Numbered from the stretch's first letter, positions 17,236-27,428 are shown. The stretch is 64,000 nucleotides of DNA from Aureispira sp963837355 (GCA_963837355.1 CAWIMY010000002.1:1054001-1118000), one strand, 5' to 3'. Notes: generated from the sequence alone by a model not told the origin. Made by a program: numbers and translations.

Positions 17236-18685
17236 GTATTGTTAAGATTCGTTGTGTTTCTTTTTTAATAGTAGGGTCTTGGCGCAACGACCAAAAGGTC
17301 TTTCTAGCGCGCTGCCCCGTTTTTACAGCATCAATGATAGGAAAAGGATAAGCAGCGCCCAAGCGAAACCCGAGTCGTGCCGCTTCCATTGGTGGAAGCG
17401 CCCAAGGCTCGTGCACGTATTCGGCAGGCAAGGCCGATAATTCAGGTACCCATTCTTTAATAAAAATTCCTTCGGGATCGTGGTCGGTGGATTGTTTAAC
17501 TGGATTGTATACCCGCACCGTATTAATACCAATCACACTGGCTTGCATTTGAATCTGCGGAAAGTGAATACCTGGTTCAAAATCCAAAAATAAAGCGCCC
17601 AAGTGATCGGCTGCGATGCGCCAATCTTGGAGCATGTGGTGGCAAAAAAACGAGACCAATAGGGCGCGCATTCTAAAATTAATATACCCTGTGTCAATCA
17701 AACAACGCATACAGGCATCCACTAAGGGGTAACCCGTTTGCCCTGTCTTCCATGCTTTGATGTGAGCCAAATTGTCTTTGTATTCTAAAATAGAAAAACC
17801 GCGATTCATTGGACGGGTTTGCATTTCTACTTCGTCTTCGAATTTCTGAATAAAGTGGCTGCGCCAACTAATACGGTCTACAAATGCCCGTAGCGCTTTA
17901 CCGCGCGGATGTTCTTCGTACACTTTAAAAGTGGCTTGATAAATATAGCGCATTCCAATATGTCCCCAAGCCAAATACGGCGAAATACGGCTACAGCTTT
18001 GGCGGCTCTCTCGGGGTTTAGAAATATGATTTCTATAGGTGAGAAAACGCTTGCCCAAAAAAGAAGCTAAAACGCGCAATGCTAAGGTCTCGCCGCCGCG
18101 CTGAAATTGCGGGGGGGCGGTGTTAAACTGCTTGGTGTAGTGGCTCGCATCAAAGGCCTGTTGCAAGGCGGCAGGAAGGGCATAAAACGTCAGTTGGTCA
18201 TAATCGGGGTTTTCTAAAGGCAACTGCATATAGCTATGCCAATCCGCATACCAATCTTCACGTGTAAAAACCGCGCGGCGAATGCCTTCTGTATTGATGT
18301 CTATCCAAGGAATGGCCTTTTCTTTTAAGAACTTTTTAACGGCTTTATCGCGGTCAAACGTCCATTGTAGTCCCGATTCTTGGCTAGAATAAAGGGCATT
18401 GATCGTTACGTTCTGTTGCAACTGTTGCAAGAAATCAACAAAATTCCCCTGTACGACTTGTACGTTTTGCGGATGTTGCTCTTTGAGCTGGCTATAAACA
18501 TCGCGTAAGCCCTGTACCACAAAGCGCCAATGTCTTGGGCTGTAAATCGGCATGTCAATTAGTTCTTGCTCAAAGCAATAGACCAATAGAATCGGCAAGC
18601 CTTCTTGGGCTGCTCGATACAGTGGTGGATGGTCGATCAATCGAACATCGCGCTTGAGCCATACTATGTTAATGCGTTCTTTCAT
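17153..18685 (-). CDS. Cryptochrome/photolyase family flavoprotein
   Basis: 510 residues, class-I-like photolyase/cryptochrome distinct from the Cry-DASH at 14817. N-terminal alpha/beta domain begins INIVWLKRDVRLIDHPPL; the FAD-binding domain has FLTYRNHISKPRESRQSCSRISPYLAWG (as separate short motifs near residues 215-245), ISWRSHFIQKFED near 272, TGYPLVDACMRCL near 315, INFRMRALLVSF near 335 and DFEPGIHFPQIQMQA near 370. The C-terminus is a Lys/Arg/Ser-rich tail that overlaps the downstream DUF2805 start. Could be a light-dependent repair enzyme or a blue-light sensor; sequence alone does not decide. Confidence 0.88.
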   Translation of the reverse strand: MKERINIVWLKRDVRLIDHPPLYRAAQEGLPILLVYCFEQELIDMPIYSPRHWRFVVQGLRDVYSQLKEQHPQNVQVVQGNFVDFLQQLQQNVTINALYSSQESGLQWTFDRDKAVKKFLKEKAIPWIDINTEGIRRAVFTREDWYADWHSYMQLPLENPDYDQLTFYALPAALQQAFDASHYTKQFNTAPPQFQRGGETLALRVLASFLGKRFLTYRNHISKPRESRQSCSRISPYLAWGHIGMRYIYQATFKVYEEHPRGKALRAFVDRISWRSHFIQKFEDEVEMQTRPMNRGFSILEYKDNLAHIKAWKTGQTGYPLVDACMRCLIDTGYINFRMRALLVSFFCHHMLQDWRIAADHLGALFLDFEPGIHFPQIQMQASVIGINTVRVYNPVKQSTDHDPEGIFIKEWVPELSALPAEYVHEPWALPPMEAARLGFRLGAAYPFPIIDAVKTGQRARKTFWSLRQDPTIKKETQRILTIHANTRKKRAPKKEPTATSKAESQPKSK

Positions 18686-18879
18686 TCCTATTATAACGAT
18701 TAAAAAAACGCAAAGTTTAACCTTTGTTACGAACCTAGGGAATCTTCTATTTTAAAATAAAGAGCAAGGGGGCTGTATCTTTTTGTTAAAATCTCCTTAT
18801 GAAAAATAAACAACCCCTGCTACTACTCTTGCCTTTAGTAGTTAATAGGGAATTTTATAATTTATAATAAGAAGTACCA

Positions 18880-19746
18880 ATGAAAAATAGCACTAAAATA
18901 GTGGGTTTGGCTCTTTTGGTCAGTGTGTGTGCGCCTTTTACACTTATTGCCCAGCCTGATCCAGCCGTTACGGAGTCTGGTAAGGTCAAAAAAACTACCC
19001 CTCGCGACAATTTTTACGACCGCTACTTACATACCGAAGAGCAGGTTTTACCTTATGATTATGTCCATGAAAAAGATGTCTTTTGGGAAAAACGCATTTG
19101 GCGGTTGATCGACATCAACGAAAAACGCAACCATATCTTCAAAGACCAAAACAACCCCTTTTTGAATGTGCTATTTGATGCCGCAGAGGAAGGGGACATT
19201 ACCTTGTATCATGTCATGGATGATCAATTTTCAACCCCAATGACCCAAAGTGAAGTCAATGGGCTGCGTTTTTCCATTGATACAACGCTTATTTTTGATC
19301 CGATTACCTTCAAAGATTCTATGGTCGTGGTGCGCAATGAATTGAACTGGGAAGATATTAAGCAGTACCGTATCAAAGAGGTCTACTTTTTTGACGAAGA
19401 AACCTCTACGCTAAGCGTGCGGATTTTGGGAATCGCTCCAATAATCGAGCGGTTGGATGACAATGGCAATTATCTCAACTCAGGCCCCTTGTTTTGGGCT
19501 TATTACCCCGAAATGCGCCAAGTCTTGGCTCGTACCGAAGTTTTCAACCCGCACAACGATGCAGCACGGATGAGCTGGGAAGACGTGTTTGAAGCGCGTC
19601 TATTTGATAGTTACATCATCAAAGAAGGCAACGTCTATGACCGCCGCATCAAGGATTATGTCAACAACCCGATGGACATTCTATTAGAATCACAGAAAAT
19701 AGAAGAGCGCCTATTTAATTTTGAACATGATCTGTGGAGTTATTAA
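18880..19746 (+). CDS. Second GldN paralogue (GldO-like)
   Basis: 288-residue GldN homologue, intact, signal peptide ending in TLIAQ. It aligns with the first GldN over its whole mature length: PRDNFYDRYLHTEEQ, HEKDVFWEKRIWRLIDI, EGDITLYHVMDDQF, IKEVYFFDEETST, SWEDVFEARLFDSYIIKEGN, FEHDLWSY. Flavobacterium johnsoniae also has a gldN paralogue, gldO, next to gldN. Here the copy is separated from the second gldM by four light-related or unknown genes of mixed orientation. It could form mixed rings with GldK or serve the second GldM. Followed by a terminator. Confidence 0.93.
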   Translation: MKNSTKIVGLALLVSVCAPFTLIAQPDPAVTESGKVKKTTPRDNFYDRYLHTEEQVLPYDYVHEKDVFWEKRIWRLIDINEKRNHIFKDQNNPFLNVLFDAAEEGDITLYHVMDDQFSTPMTQSEVNGLRFSIDTTLIFDPITFKDSMVVVRNELNWEDIKQYRIKEVYFFDEETSTLSVRILGIAPIIERLDDNGNYLNSGPLFWAYYPEMRQVLARTEVFNPHNDAARMSWEDVFEARLFDSYIIKEGNVYDRRIKDYVNNPMDILLESQKIEERLFNFEHDLWSY

Positions 19747-19807
19747 AACATATCCTTGCAAAAGGAAGCATTGTATAAACCCTTGTAAAACTTGCTGTTA
19801 GCATTTT

Positions 19808-19841
19808 AGATGTTCTTCCTATTGGGAGAGCATCTTTTTTT
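19808..19841 (+). terminator. Terminator after second gldN
   Basis: About 10-bp stem GATGTTCTTC with GGAGAGCATC (two G-T pairs), followed by TTTTTTTT. Confidence 0.7.
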
Positions 19842-19986
19842 GTACGCAAGAAAGTGGGTTTTTATTAAAATTTACATTGTTTTGGTGAAACAAAAGGGAG
19901 TAGGAATCGTATAAAGGGTAGAGTTGTTTAGGAGGACAACCAACAATTTGTTTTCTCTCATTTTTTCAGTCAAAACAGAATACCTT

Positions 19987-20595
19987 ATGACAATTGCTAG
20001 TATTTCCCAACAGCGCCTTTGGCAGAGCAGTACTTATCATTTAGAAGAAGAATTTTTGCGGTGCAAAGAAACGACTGGTTGGAACCGTTTAGAGATTGAT
20101 TTGCCCTACGAGGAAATTTCCAGAGACAAGTTTGTTTACCAACATTATTCTTACAAAGCCATGATTGCCGTGGGGGTACTCTGGATTTTGGGTTTAGGCA
20201 ATGTATTGGGCATTATTGATGGCGCGTACGCTTTTTTGGGCTTGCCTGTTTTGTTGGCGAGCAGCACAGCTCTCTATGTGCTGTACCACCAAGGAAAAGC
20301 CGTCATTCGCTTGGGGCAAGGCTCTGAGTACGATTTGTTGTTCTTTTGTGATGACGAACACCGCGAAGAAGCCGAACAATTTGTAGATGCCTTGCTGGAA
20401 AAGCAGCGTATCTTTTTGATTGAAAAATACTGGAATTGCATAGACGATATAGATGATAAATTAGGCTACTTAGAGTGGCTGAAAAATAGAAATGTCATTG
20501 ACTTGGACACCTTCAAAGTCATGCGCGAAACCGTAGGCCAGCAGTCTACAGGCAGTGTGTTGCCCATCGGTTTTCATCGCGAGCAACGCGCGTAA
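19987..20595 (+). CDS. Hypothetical membrane protein
   Basis: 202 residues from ATG 19987 (an upstream TTG at 19924 is less likely). Not recognised. An N-terminal soluble segment with LEEEFLRCKE and IDLPYEEIS, then two adjacent hydrophobic helices (AMIAVGVLWILGLGNVLG and AFLGLPVLLASSTALYVLY), then an acidic cytoplasmic-type domain with FFCDDEHREEAEQFVDALLEKQR and a final helix-rich stretch. Short-chain membrane hairpin topology suggests both termini on the same side. No family recognised. Isolated by terminators on both sides (19808, 20623). Confidence 0.7.
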   Translation: MTIASISQQRLWQSSTYHLEEEFLRCKETTGWNRLEIDLPYEEISRDKFVYQHYSYKAMIAVGVLWILGLGNVLGIIDGAYAFLGLPVLLASSTALYVLYHQGKAVIRLGQGSEYDLLFFCDDEHREEAEQFVDALLEKQRIFLIEKYWNCIDDIDDKLGYLEWLKNRNVIDLDTFKVMRETVGQQSTGSVLPIGFHREQRA

Positions 20596-20622
20596 AGAAT
20601 CGTTATAGTAGTTCTGTCGTGT

Positions 20623-20674
20623 GGCGGGGTGTGAGGAGTAGTGGTTAGTCGCTCCTTGCACCCGCCCTTTTTTT
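20623..20674 (+). terminator. Terminator after the 19987 gene
   Basis: GGCGGGGTG (20623-20631) pairs with CACCCGCC (20659-20666) with one bulge; inner AGGAG/CTCCT; followed by CTTTTTTT. Confidence 0.8.
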
Positions 20675-20812
20675 GTGGGAGTCGTATTTGTTGCATAGTT
20701 AAGGTAATACATACCAGTTGTTTTTGCAATTACTTTGTAGTTTTATAAACTTACTTTAATAAGTACTACTGTTGACTACAAACAGTTACTTTGTCAAAAC
20801 GTACTCCTCGCT

Positions 20813-21055
20813 ATGAAAAACACCATAAACGGTCTAAGAAACTTTTTCGCCTACTCTGGATCACAAGGAAAACCTATTTCTAGAAATGATTACTTTTTTG
20901 GCTATCCAATCTTCCGAGAATTAAGAAAGGAGGCACAGAAAAACAACTTTAAAAGGGTAGAAGAAACGCTCCAACAGCTCTCTTCCGATGAAATCACGCT
21001 CGCACTGGATTGCTTAACCCACCATACGCTGTATCCCTTTGGTCTAATAAAGTAA
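20813..21055 (+). CDS. Small hypothetical protein, 80 residues
   Basis: Not recognised. Soluble, helical: RNDYFFGYPIFRELRKEAQK and VEETLQQLSSDEITLALDCL. Start ATG 20813. An upstream TTACTTTG at 20786 is one mismatch from the -7 consensus. The coding appearance (regular polar/hydrophobic spacing, in-frame start with AT-rich leader, T-rich tract downstream near 21106) supports a real gene, but evidence is limited. Confidence 0.5.
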   Translation: MKNTINGLRNFFAYSGSQGKPISRNDYFFGYPIFRELRKEAQKNNFKRVEETLQQLSSDEITLALDCLTHHTLYPFGLIK

Positions 21056-21187
21056 AGTGGCACTAAATTAACAGCAAAAAGAATCTAGAATGCTCAACGG
21101 CATCCTTTTTTTTATAATTTTACAACTTGCTCTATCGAAATTTTCTACGAATGACTTTATCCATAGTCTAATAAACGTACACCAGCC

Positions 21188-24054
21188 ATGATTATACAAT
21201 TCGGACTAGATTTAGAAGAACGTTGTAGCCCCAGTGAGATAGCGGGCGTACAGCAGGCGCTGGGGGTTAATGGCCTGATGGCGTACCTAGAAAAACACTT
21301 GGGGATGCGCAATCCTGATCGACAAGATTACTTGCGGTTTGAGCAATACCGCCAAATTTTGCGGGTGCATGCGCAATCTGCACCCCAATGCCTTTTATAC
21401 GGCTTCTTTTGAAGCGGATGAAATCGCAACGGCGAGTGCCTTGTTGCAGCGCCGTGATGAGCTGTATTTGAGTGGATGGGACTTTGCGCGGGCAAAAGAT
21501 ATGCCTGTGCGTTTGCAAACGTTGTCGGAAATAGAAGCGCTGGTGCAATCGGGTTCCCCTGTTATTTTGCACGATGGCTTTGCCGAGCGCTACCGCCGTG
21601 TGTTGGAGGCCATACAGGAATTTCCTGTGCCTATGGAGAAAATCTACCTTAACGAACCACTAGAACTCTTGCCTCCGCATCTGCGGCATTTGTTAGAACA
21701 ATTGAGGGACGCTGTAGGTATAATTTTAGAAGAAATTCCTGTCGCCTATACCGAGCAAGCAGGCGATTTACAGAATTTACAGCGCGCTCTACTCAAAGAG
21801 AAATACGACAAAGGAGTCGTTAAAGCTGATGGTTCCTTGTTAATTATCAAAGCCAAGCGCGAGACCTTTGCGGCGGAGTATTGGGCCAAAATCTTCAAGG
21901 ATAATCCTACTTATCGCCCTGTCTGCTTAATTCCCAATAAAAACCGCGCCTTAGACAACAGTTTGATTCAAGAGGGGTTTCCGAGTTTTGGTATTGCTTC
22001 GGAGTCTATTGCTCGCCCCACCCTTCAAATTCTAAAACTCGTCAGTACCTTCCTTTGGAAACCTATAGATCCCTACAAAATTTTAGAGTTCGTTTCGCTG
22101 CCTAATACGCCCATTCACAAGCGCTTATCTAGAGGCATCGCCAAAACCATGGCACAAAAACCGGGCTTGTTTAGCGGAAGCTGGAACGCGATGGTACGCC
22201 AGTTTTTTGATGACTACGAAACGGAAATTGCCGAGCTAGAGGGGCAGGAACAAAGTTAGGCTACAAGAAGAAAAAGATAGTGTCCAAGAGGCTTATCGCT
22301 TTTGGTTTAATCGCCGCCGCTACGACACTACCCAAGCCGTACCCAAAGCCGAAGTAGTCGAAATTTATCGTTATGTCGCCAATTGGGCCTCTAAACAAGA
22401 GGAAGAAAATAAAAAAACGATTGATAAGCTCCAAAAAAGCATCAAGCGCGCCCGCTCCCCTTATGAGGAGGAAGTCAAGAAAAACCAGCGCTACAAGGAC
22501 GATTTGCAAAATGCCTTGCCTGCTTTGGAGGCGTTGCGCATACAGTCGGGTAATTTGGTGCAAGTCTTAGAGTCGTTGCCCGAACAAGACCGCGTATTGC
22601 CTTATTTGCGCCTAGAGCGCTTAGTGCGAACGATCAATGAGCCTGCGGCGGTACGGTTTAGAGCCGAAGAAATGGGACACTTGCCCTATGTACACCAGTC
22701 GAGTGCCATTGTACGCCCTGTGCCACAGGTGTTTTGGTGGAATTTTGTCCACGCGGAGCGCGAAACGGGCTTTGCGCGTTGGTACCCAACGGAGCGGGAC
22801 TATTTAGAAGCCCAGCACTTAAAGTTGGAAACGCCCGCCCAAGAAAATGCGCGTTTTCTTTGGCAACGCATGCAGCCCCTACTCAAAGCACAGGAGCGCT
22901 TGGTGCTGGTGATCCCGCAATATATTGAGGGCAACGAACAGTTGCCGCACCCGCTTTGGGGGGATTTGTGCGCGGCCTTTGGCGAAGACAATCTAAAACA
23001 AATTACGGTAGATTTGGATGCTGACCCCGAAAGTGCTTTTCTAGCAGCGCAACGGTTTAAATTGCCGTCTTTGATGGCCATGCCTGCCGCGCCATTGAGC
23101 AAACCTAAGCCTTATTTTCAGTTGCCGAGCGGCAACCACATCCAACAAGCAGAGCGCGAATCTTTTTCCAGTATGGACAGCTTGCTGTACTATCCCTACC
23201 AATGGGTGTTTCGTTATCAAATAAAATTTAGCCGCGCGGCGATGCTGAGTGTCGTGAACGAGCGTCGTTTGGAAGGCAATATTGCCCACCGTTTGTTGGA
23301 GGGCTTGTTTACCGAAATACAAAACAGCGGTAGCCATTGGACGAAAGAGGATGTACACGATTGGATTGGCGCACAAGCGCAGGATTTACTGGAGCGAGAA
23401 GGGGCAGTATTGCTAATGTATGGACAAGAAGCCAAGCGGATTGGGTTGGTGTATAAAGTACAACAGGCAGCTTGGACCTTGGTGATGGCAATTCAAAACA
23501 ACGGATGGGAGATTCACGGCATCGAGTATCCTATTTCTGGCCATGTAGCGGGACGGCCTTTGGTGGGTGTTGCTGATTTGGTCTTGCAGCGCAGAGCGGG
23601 TAAGGAAAAAGCCATTGTAGATTTGAAGTGGGGCGGCAAAACTTTTCATAAAGATAAGCTCAAAAATGGCGAAGATTTGCAACTGGTTATTTATTCCAAA
23701 TTGTTGGATGGCGAAGAAGAATGGGCGCACACTGCTTATTTTATTATAGAAAGTGCCACCCTTGTCGCCCGCAATCGCTTGGCTTTTGACAGCGCAGAAA
23801 TTACTACGCCTGCGGTTGATAATTTTCAAGAGAAACACCAACAAATTTGGAATAGCCTTCAAGAAACCTACAAATGGCGCATGACACAGGTAGAGCAAGG
23901 CCAAATTGAGGTGCGTACCAAGGATACTGTCCAAGAATTACAGCTTTTGCAAGAAGAGCAAATGGATATGGCTACCGCTATGGCTTTATTAGAAATGAAA
24001 ACCGACGATGCACGCTACGATGATTATCAAGTATTGATCCATCGCGTACAATAG
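21188..24054 (+). CDS. AddB/RecB-like PD-(D/E)XK nuclease, two frame breaks
   Basis: About 954 residues once one base is dropped near 21385 and another near 22240-22254. The N-terminal two-thirds is helicase-like (FYTASFEADEIATASALLQRRDE, LSGWDF, LIPNKNRALDNSL) but shows no Walker A, as in AddB. The C-terminal nuclease has all RecB-type residues in order: His in GNIAHRLLEG, Asp in GVADLVL, Asp-Leu-Lys in IVDLKWGG, and QLVIY (QxxxY). No four-Cys iron-sulphur signature is visible. A middle coiled-coil (EEENKKTIDKLQKSIKRA) is inserted near 22390-22440. Likely a DNA-end processing factor; an AddA partner is not in the window. polA follows. Confidence 0.82.
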
Positions 24055-24109
24055 AAAAAATCGCGGGCTTCTTTTGTAATTGCTCTGTCTTATTGTGGGG
24101 GCTTTTTGT

Positions 24110-24117
24110 TACCTTTG
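24110..24117 (+). promoter_or_regulatory. Candidate -7 element for polA
   Basis: TACCTTTG matches TAnnTTTG exactly, 84 bases before the polA start. The nearest TTG is too close (14 bases) for a consensus -33, so this is a partial match. Confidence 0.4.
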
Positions 24118-24200
24118 GCAACTTAGTTGGCTATTTTTTGCTTGTTATAAGAACAAGCAGAATGGCCGCTTTTTTGATAGAACAAACTCCCACTACGGTT

Positions 24201-26999
24201 ATGAAGAAGTTATTTTTGTTGGATGCTTTTGCATTAATTTATAGAGCTCATTTTGCGTTTGTTAAGCGCCCTATGATTAACTCTAAGGATATGAATGTTT
24301 CCGCCGTTTTGGGCTTTACCAATACCTTATGGGAGTTGTTGAGCAAGGAACAGCCGACACATATTGCCGTGGTTTTTGATTTGCCTCAGCCGACCTTTCG
24401 CCACGAAATGTACGAGCCCTATAAAGCTAATCGAGAAAAACAGCCCGAAGACATCACCTTAGCGTTGCCTTACATCAAGAAAATAGTGAAGGCCTTTAAT
24501 ATTCCCGTAGCTTCTTGCGTGGGGTATGAAGCGGATGATGTGATTGGAACGCTGGCCAAGCAGGCCGAAAAAGAAGGCTTTCAGGTGTATATGATGACAC
24601 CCGATAAGGATTATGCCCAGTTGGTTTCTGAAAATGTATTCTTATACAAACCTGCTCGCATGGGCAACAGCATCGCTGTTTTGGGAGTAGAAGAAGTCTT
24701 AGCCAAATGGCAAATCAAACGCATCGATCAAGTGATTGATATTTTAGGATTGCAGGGAGATGCCGTAGATAACATCCCAGGTATTAGAGGCGTAGGGGCT
24801 AAAACAGCGGTAAAACTACTGGAACAATTTGACAGCATTGAAGGTATTCTAGCCAATACCGATCAACTCAAAGGAAAGCAACGAGAAAAAGTAGAAGCGG
24901 GCCGCGCGGATGCCTTGTTGTCCAAAGAATTGGCTACCATTAAGTTGGATTGCCCGATTCAGTTTGATGCTAAAAGCTACGAGTTAGAGCCTTATGACCG
25001 CGATAAGTTACAAGAATTGTTTGCAGAGTTGGAATTTAGAACCCTAGCCAAGCGCATCTTGGGATCGGAAAGTGGCCTAGCACCCGCCAAGCAAAAAGAC
25101 TTATTTGGAAACACCATTGGAAACACCATTGCTAGTAAGATTAGCCGCTCTGCTAAACAAGTTAGCGCTACCCAAACAGCAACCATCGAAACGGTGGAGC
25201 ACAACTACCAGCTCATCGAAACAGCGGAACAACGCGCCACACTTATCAAAACCTTACAAAAAAGCTCCATTTTCTGTTTCGATACCGAAACTACAGGACT
25301 GAATACCAGTGAAGCAGAATTGGTAGGCATTGCGTTTAGCATCAAAAAAAACGAAGCATTTTATGTGCCGCTGCCTGTCGATCAGGTAGAAGCAAAAGCG
25401 GTTATTGGGGAGTTTAAAGCGGTTTTAGAAGATCCAGATATTGAGAAAATTGGCCAAAACATTAAGTACGATGTGTTGATGTTGCGTTGGTATGATATCC
25501 ATGTGCAAGGCAAATATTGGGACACGATGATTATGCACTATTTACTGGCTCCCCACAACCGCCACAACTTAACCTATTTGTCCGAAACTTACCTCAATTA
25601 TACCCCCGTTGCCATTGAATCTTTGATTGGCAAAAAAGGAAAGAACCAACTCACGATGCGCGACGTGGAGGGCGAAAAAATAAAAGAATACGCAGGCGAG
25701 GATGCCGATATTACTTGGCAAATTCAACAAATTTTGTACAAAGAATTAGCCGCAGAGCCCGAATTGTTGCAATTGTACGAAGAAATAGAAGAGCCATTAA
25801 TAGATGTTTTAGCAGAGATCGAATACCACGGGGTCAACTTGGATGTGCCGTTTTTGAATGAATACTCGCTAGTATTGGATCAGCAAATTACAGAAATGAA
25901 GGCGCAAATCTATGCCGCTGCTGGCTTAGAAAACTTTAATTTGGATTCGCCCAAACAAGTAGGCGAGGTGTTGTTTGGGAAACTAGAAATTCCCTATCGC
26001 TGGCGCAAAACCAAGACAGGACAATATTCTACCAACGAAGAAAAGCTCTCCGAATTGGCCGTCAACCATGAGATTGTCGCCAACTTGCTGCGCTACCGCT
26101 CCTTGGCAAAATTGAAATCAACTTACGTGGATGCCTTGCCTCGACTAGTCAGCTCTCGTACGGGCCATTTGCACAGCTCTTTTAACCAAGCGTTGACGTT
26201 AACAGGGCGCTTGAGTTCTCAAAATCCCAACTTGCAAAATATTCCTGTTCGTACAGAAATGGGGCGTGAGATTCGCAAAGCGTTTATACCCAAAGATGAC
26301 AACCACACTTTACTGGCGGCGGATTATTCGCAAATCGAACTGCGCTTAGTCGCTGAAATTAGTGGAGATGAAGCGATGTTACAGGCCTTTCAGGATGGCT
26401 TGGATATTCACACCGCGACGGCCTCTCGCATCTATGGGGTAGGCTTGGACGAAGTGACTAAAGAAATGCGCTATGGCGCTAAGACGGTCAACTTTGCTAT
26501 TGTTTATGGAGCAGGTGCAACCAATTTAGCTAAGAGTTTGGGCATTCGCCGTGCAGAGGCGACCCACTTGATTGAGCAATATTTCAATGAGTTCAAGGGC
26601 CTCAAACAGTACATGGAATCTGTGGTGGAACAAGCCCGTAAAGATGGCTATGTGACCACGCTCAAAGGCCGTCGCCGTTATCTTCGAGACTTGGATTCGC
26701 GGAACTCAATGGTGCGTTCGCACGCCGAGCGCAACGCGATCAATACGCCTATTCAGGGAACTGCTGCCGATATGATTAAGATTGCTATGATTCATATTTA
26801 TAAGGCAATACAAGAAGAAGGGCTGGGACTAAAAATGATTTCGCAGGTGCATGATGAATTGATTTTTGATGTGCCCAAAGAAGAATTGGAGCGTGCTAAA
26901 GTACTGATTGAAGATAAAATGAAATATGCCTTGCCCAATTTGAAGGTGCCTATTTTGGTAGGAATGGATACAGGGGATAACTGGTTAGAGGCGCATTAG
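24201..26999 (+). CDS. polA: DNA polymerase I
   Basis: 932 residues from ATG 24201 (MKKLFLLDAFALIYRAH, the conserved PolA start; the frame is open further upstream without conserved residues). Three domains: 5'-3' exonuclease (about 1-290, GYEADDVIG), 3'-5' proofreading exonuclease (about 345-535) with intact DTE at residue 361, IGQNIKYD and YAGEDAD, and polymerase (about 570-932) with motif A DYSQIELR near 708, motif B KTVNFAIVYG and motif C VHDE near 884. Proofreading residues are complete, unlike in Taq. A 12-base tandem duplication (25110-25133) gives GNTIGNTI in the linker between exonuclease domains. It repairs DNA and removes Okazaki primers. Confidence 0.97.
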   Translation: MKKLFLLDAFALIYRAHFAFVKRPMINSKDMNVSAVLGFTNTLWELLSKEQPTHIAVVFDLPQPTFRHEMYEPYKANREKQPEDITLALPYIKKIVKAFNIPVASCVGYEADDVIGTLAKQAEKEGFQVYMMTPDKDYAQLVSENVFLYKPARMGNSIAVLGVEEVLAKWQIKRIDQVIDILGLQGDAVDNIPGIRGVGAKTAVKLLEQFDSIEGILANTDQLKGKQREKVEAGRADALLSKELATIKLDCPIQFDAKSYELEPYDRDKLQELFAELEFRTLAKRILGSESGLAPAKQKDLFGNTIGNTIASKISRSAKQVSATQTATIETVEHNYQLIETAEQRATLIKTLQKSSIFCFDTETTGLNTSEAELVGIAFSIKKNEAFYVPLPVDQVEAKAVIGEFKAVLEDPDIEKIGQNIKYDVLMLRWYDIHVQGKYWDTMIMHYLLAPHNRHNLTYLSETYLNYTPVAIESLIGKKGKNQLTMRDVEGEKIKEYAGEDADITWQIQQILYKELAAEPELLQLYEEIEEPLIDVLAEIEYHGVNLDVPFLNEYSLVLDQQITEMKAQIYAAAGLENFNLDSPKQVGEVLFGKLEIPYRWRKTKTGQYSTNEEKLSELAVNHEIVANLLRYRSLAKLKSTYVDALPRLVSSRTGHLHSSFNQALTLTGRLSSQNPNLQNIPVRTEMGREIRKAFIPKDDNHTLLAADYSQIELRLVAEISGDEAMLQAFQDGLDIHTATASRIYGVGLDEVTKEMRYGAKTVNFAIVYGAGATNLAKSLGIRRAEATHLIEQYFNEFKGLKQYMESVVEQARKDGYVTTLKGRRRYLRDLDSRNSMVRSHAERNAINTPIQGTAADMIKIAMIHIYKAIQEEGLGLKMISQVHDELIFDVPKEELERAKVLIEDKMKYALPNLKVPILVGMDTGDNWLEAH

Positions 27000-27087
27000 G
27001 AAAAGTGGAGAAAGAGGGAATTATTATAGGGAAAACACCGTTTAAGAAAGAAGTGACTGTATTAAAAAGACAAAAAGGTGCTTACCT

Positions 27088-27426
27088 ATGAACAAGCAAG
27101 AATTGACCAATCAAGTAATGGAGCAATTGGCGAATGACAAAGATATTATGGCTTTTGTTGCGCAGCTTCGTACGGCCATTAATAAGACTAACTCCTCTAG
27201 TGTGCAAGAAGGCACCCTCGTGTATCGCCGCAGGGAGGATAGCGAGGAATTTATTACCCCTTCTTCTGCTTCTGATTGGCAACAAGCTTGCCTGGACATC
27301 TTGCGCAAAACCGTGCAAACGACCTTAGATGTGGTAGAGCCTGAAACAACAGAAACCGTTCAGCGCGAGCAATTGATTGCGCAGAGTTTTAACCGTTTTG
27401 ATGAAGTTTACAAGGCCCTTTCCTAG
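27088..27426 (+). CDS. Candidate antitoxin partner of Doc-type toxin
   Basis: 112-residue acidic, helical protein, two bases upstream of the Doc-like gene, so the pair is probably one transcript. I do not recognise a Phd/AbrB/MazE-type DNA-binding domain. It contains repeated Gln/Glu-rich helices (LTNQVMEQLANDKDIM, REQLIAQSFNRFDEVYKAL) and a central YRRREDSEEF. Position upstream of a Doc homologue with tight spacing is the only reason to call it an antitoxin; it could instead be an unrelated regulator. Confidence 0.55.
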   Translation: MNKQELTNQVMEQLANDKDIMAFVAQLRTAINKTNSSSVQEGTLVYRRREDSEEFITPSSASDWQQACLDILRKTVQTTLDVVEPETTETVQREQLIAQSFNRFDEVYKALS

Positions 27427-27428
27427 TT

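Noticed and set aside
18799..18867. 22-codon frame starting MKNKQPLLLLLPLVV upstream of gldN2
   Set aside because: Signal-like but ends at once; too short to support, probably chance in an AT-rich leader.
27190..27215. SSVQEG in the antitoxin candidate resembles the Fic inhibitory motif (S/T)xxxE(G/N)
   Set aside because: The toxin has a Doc-type Fic motif with Lys where AMPylating Fic enzymes have Gly, so this type of inhibition is not expected; a six-residue match can be chance.
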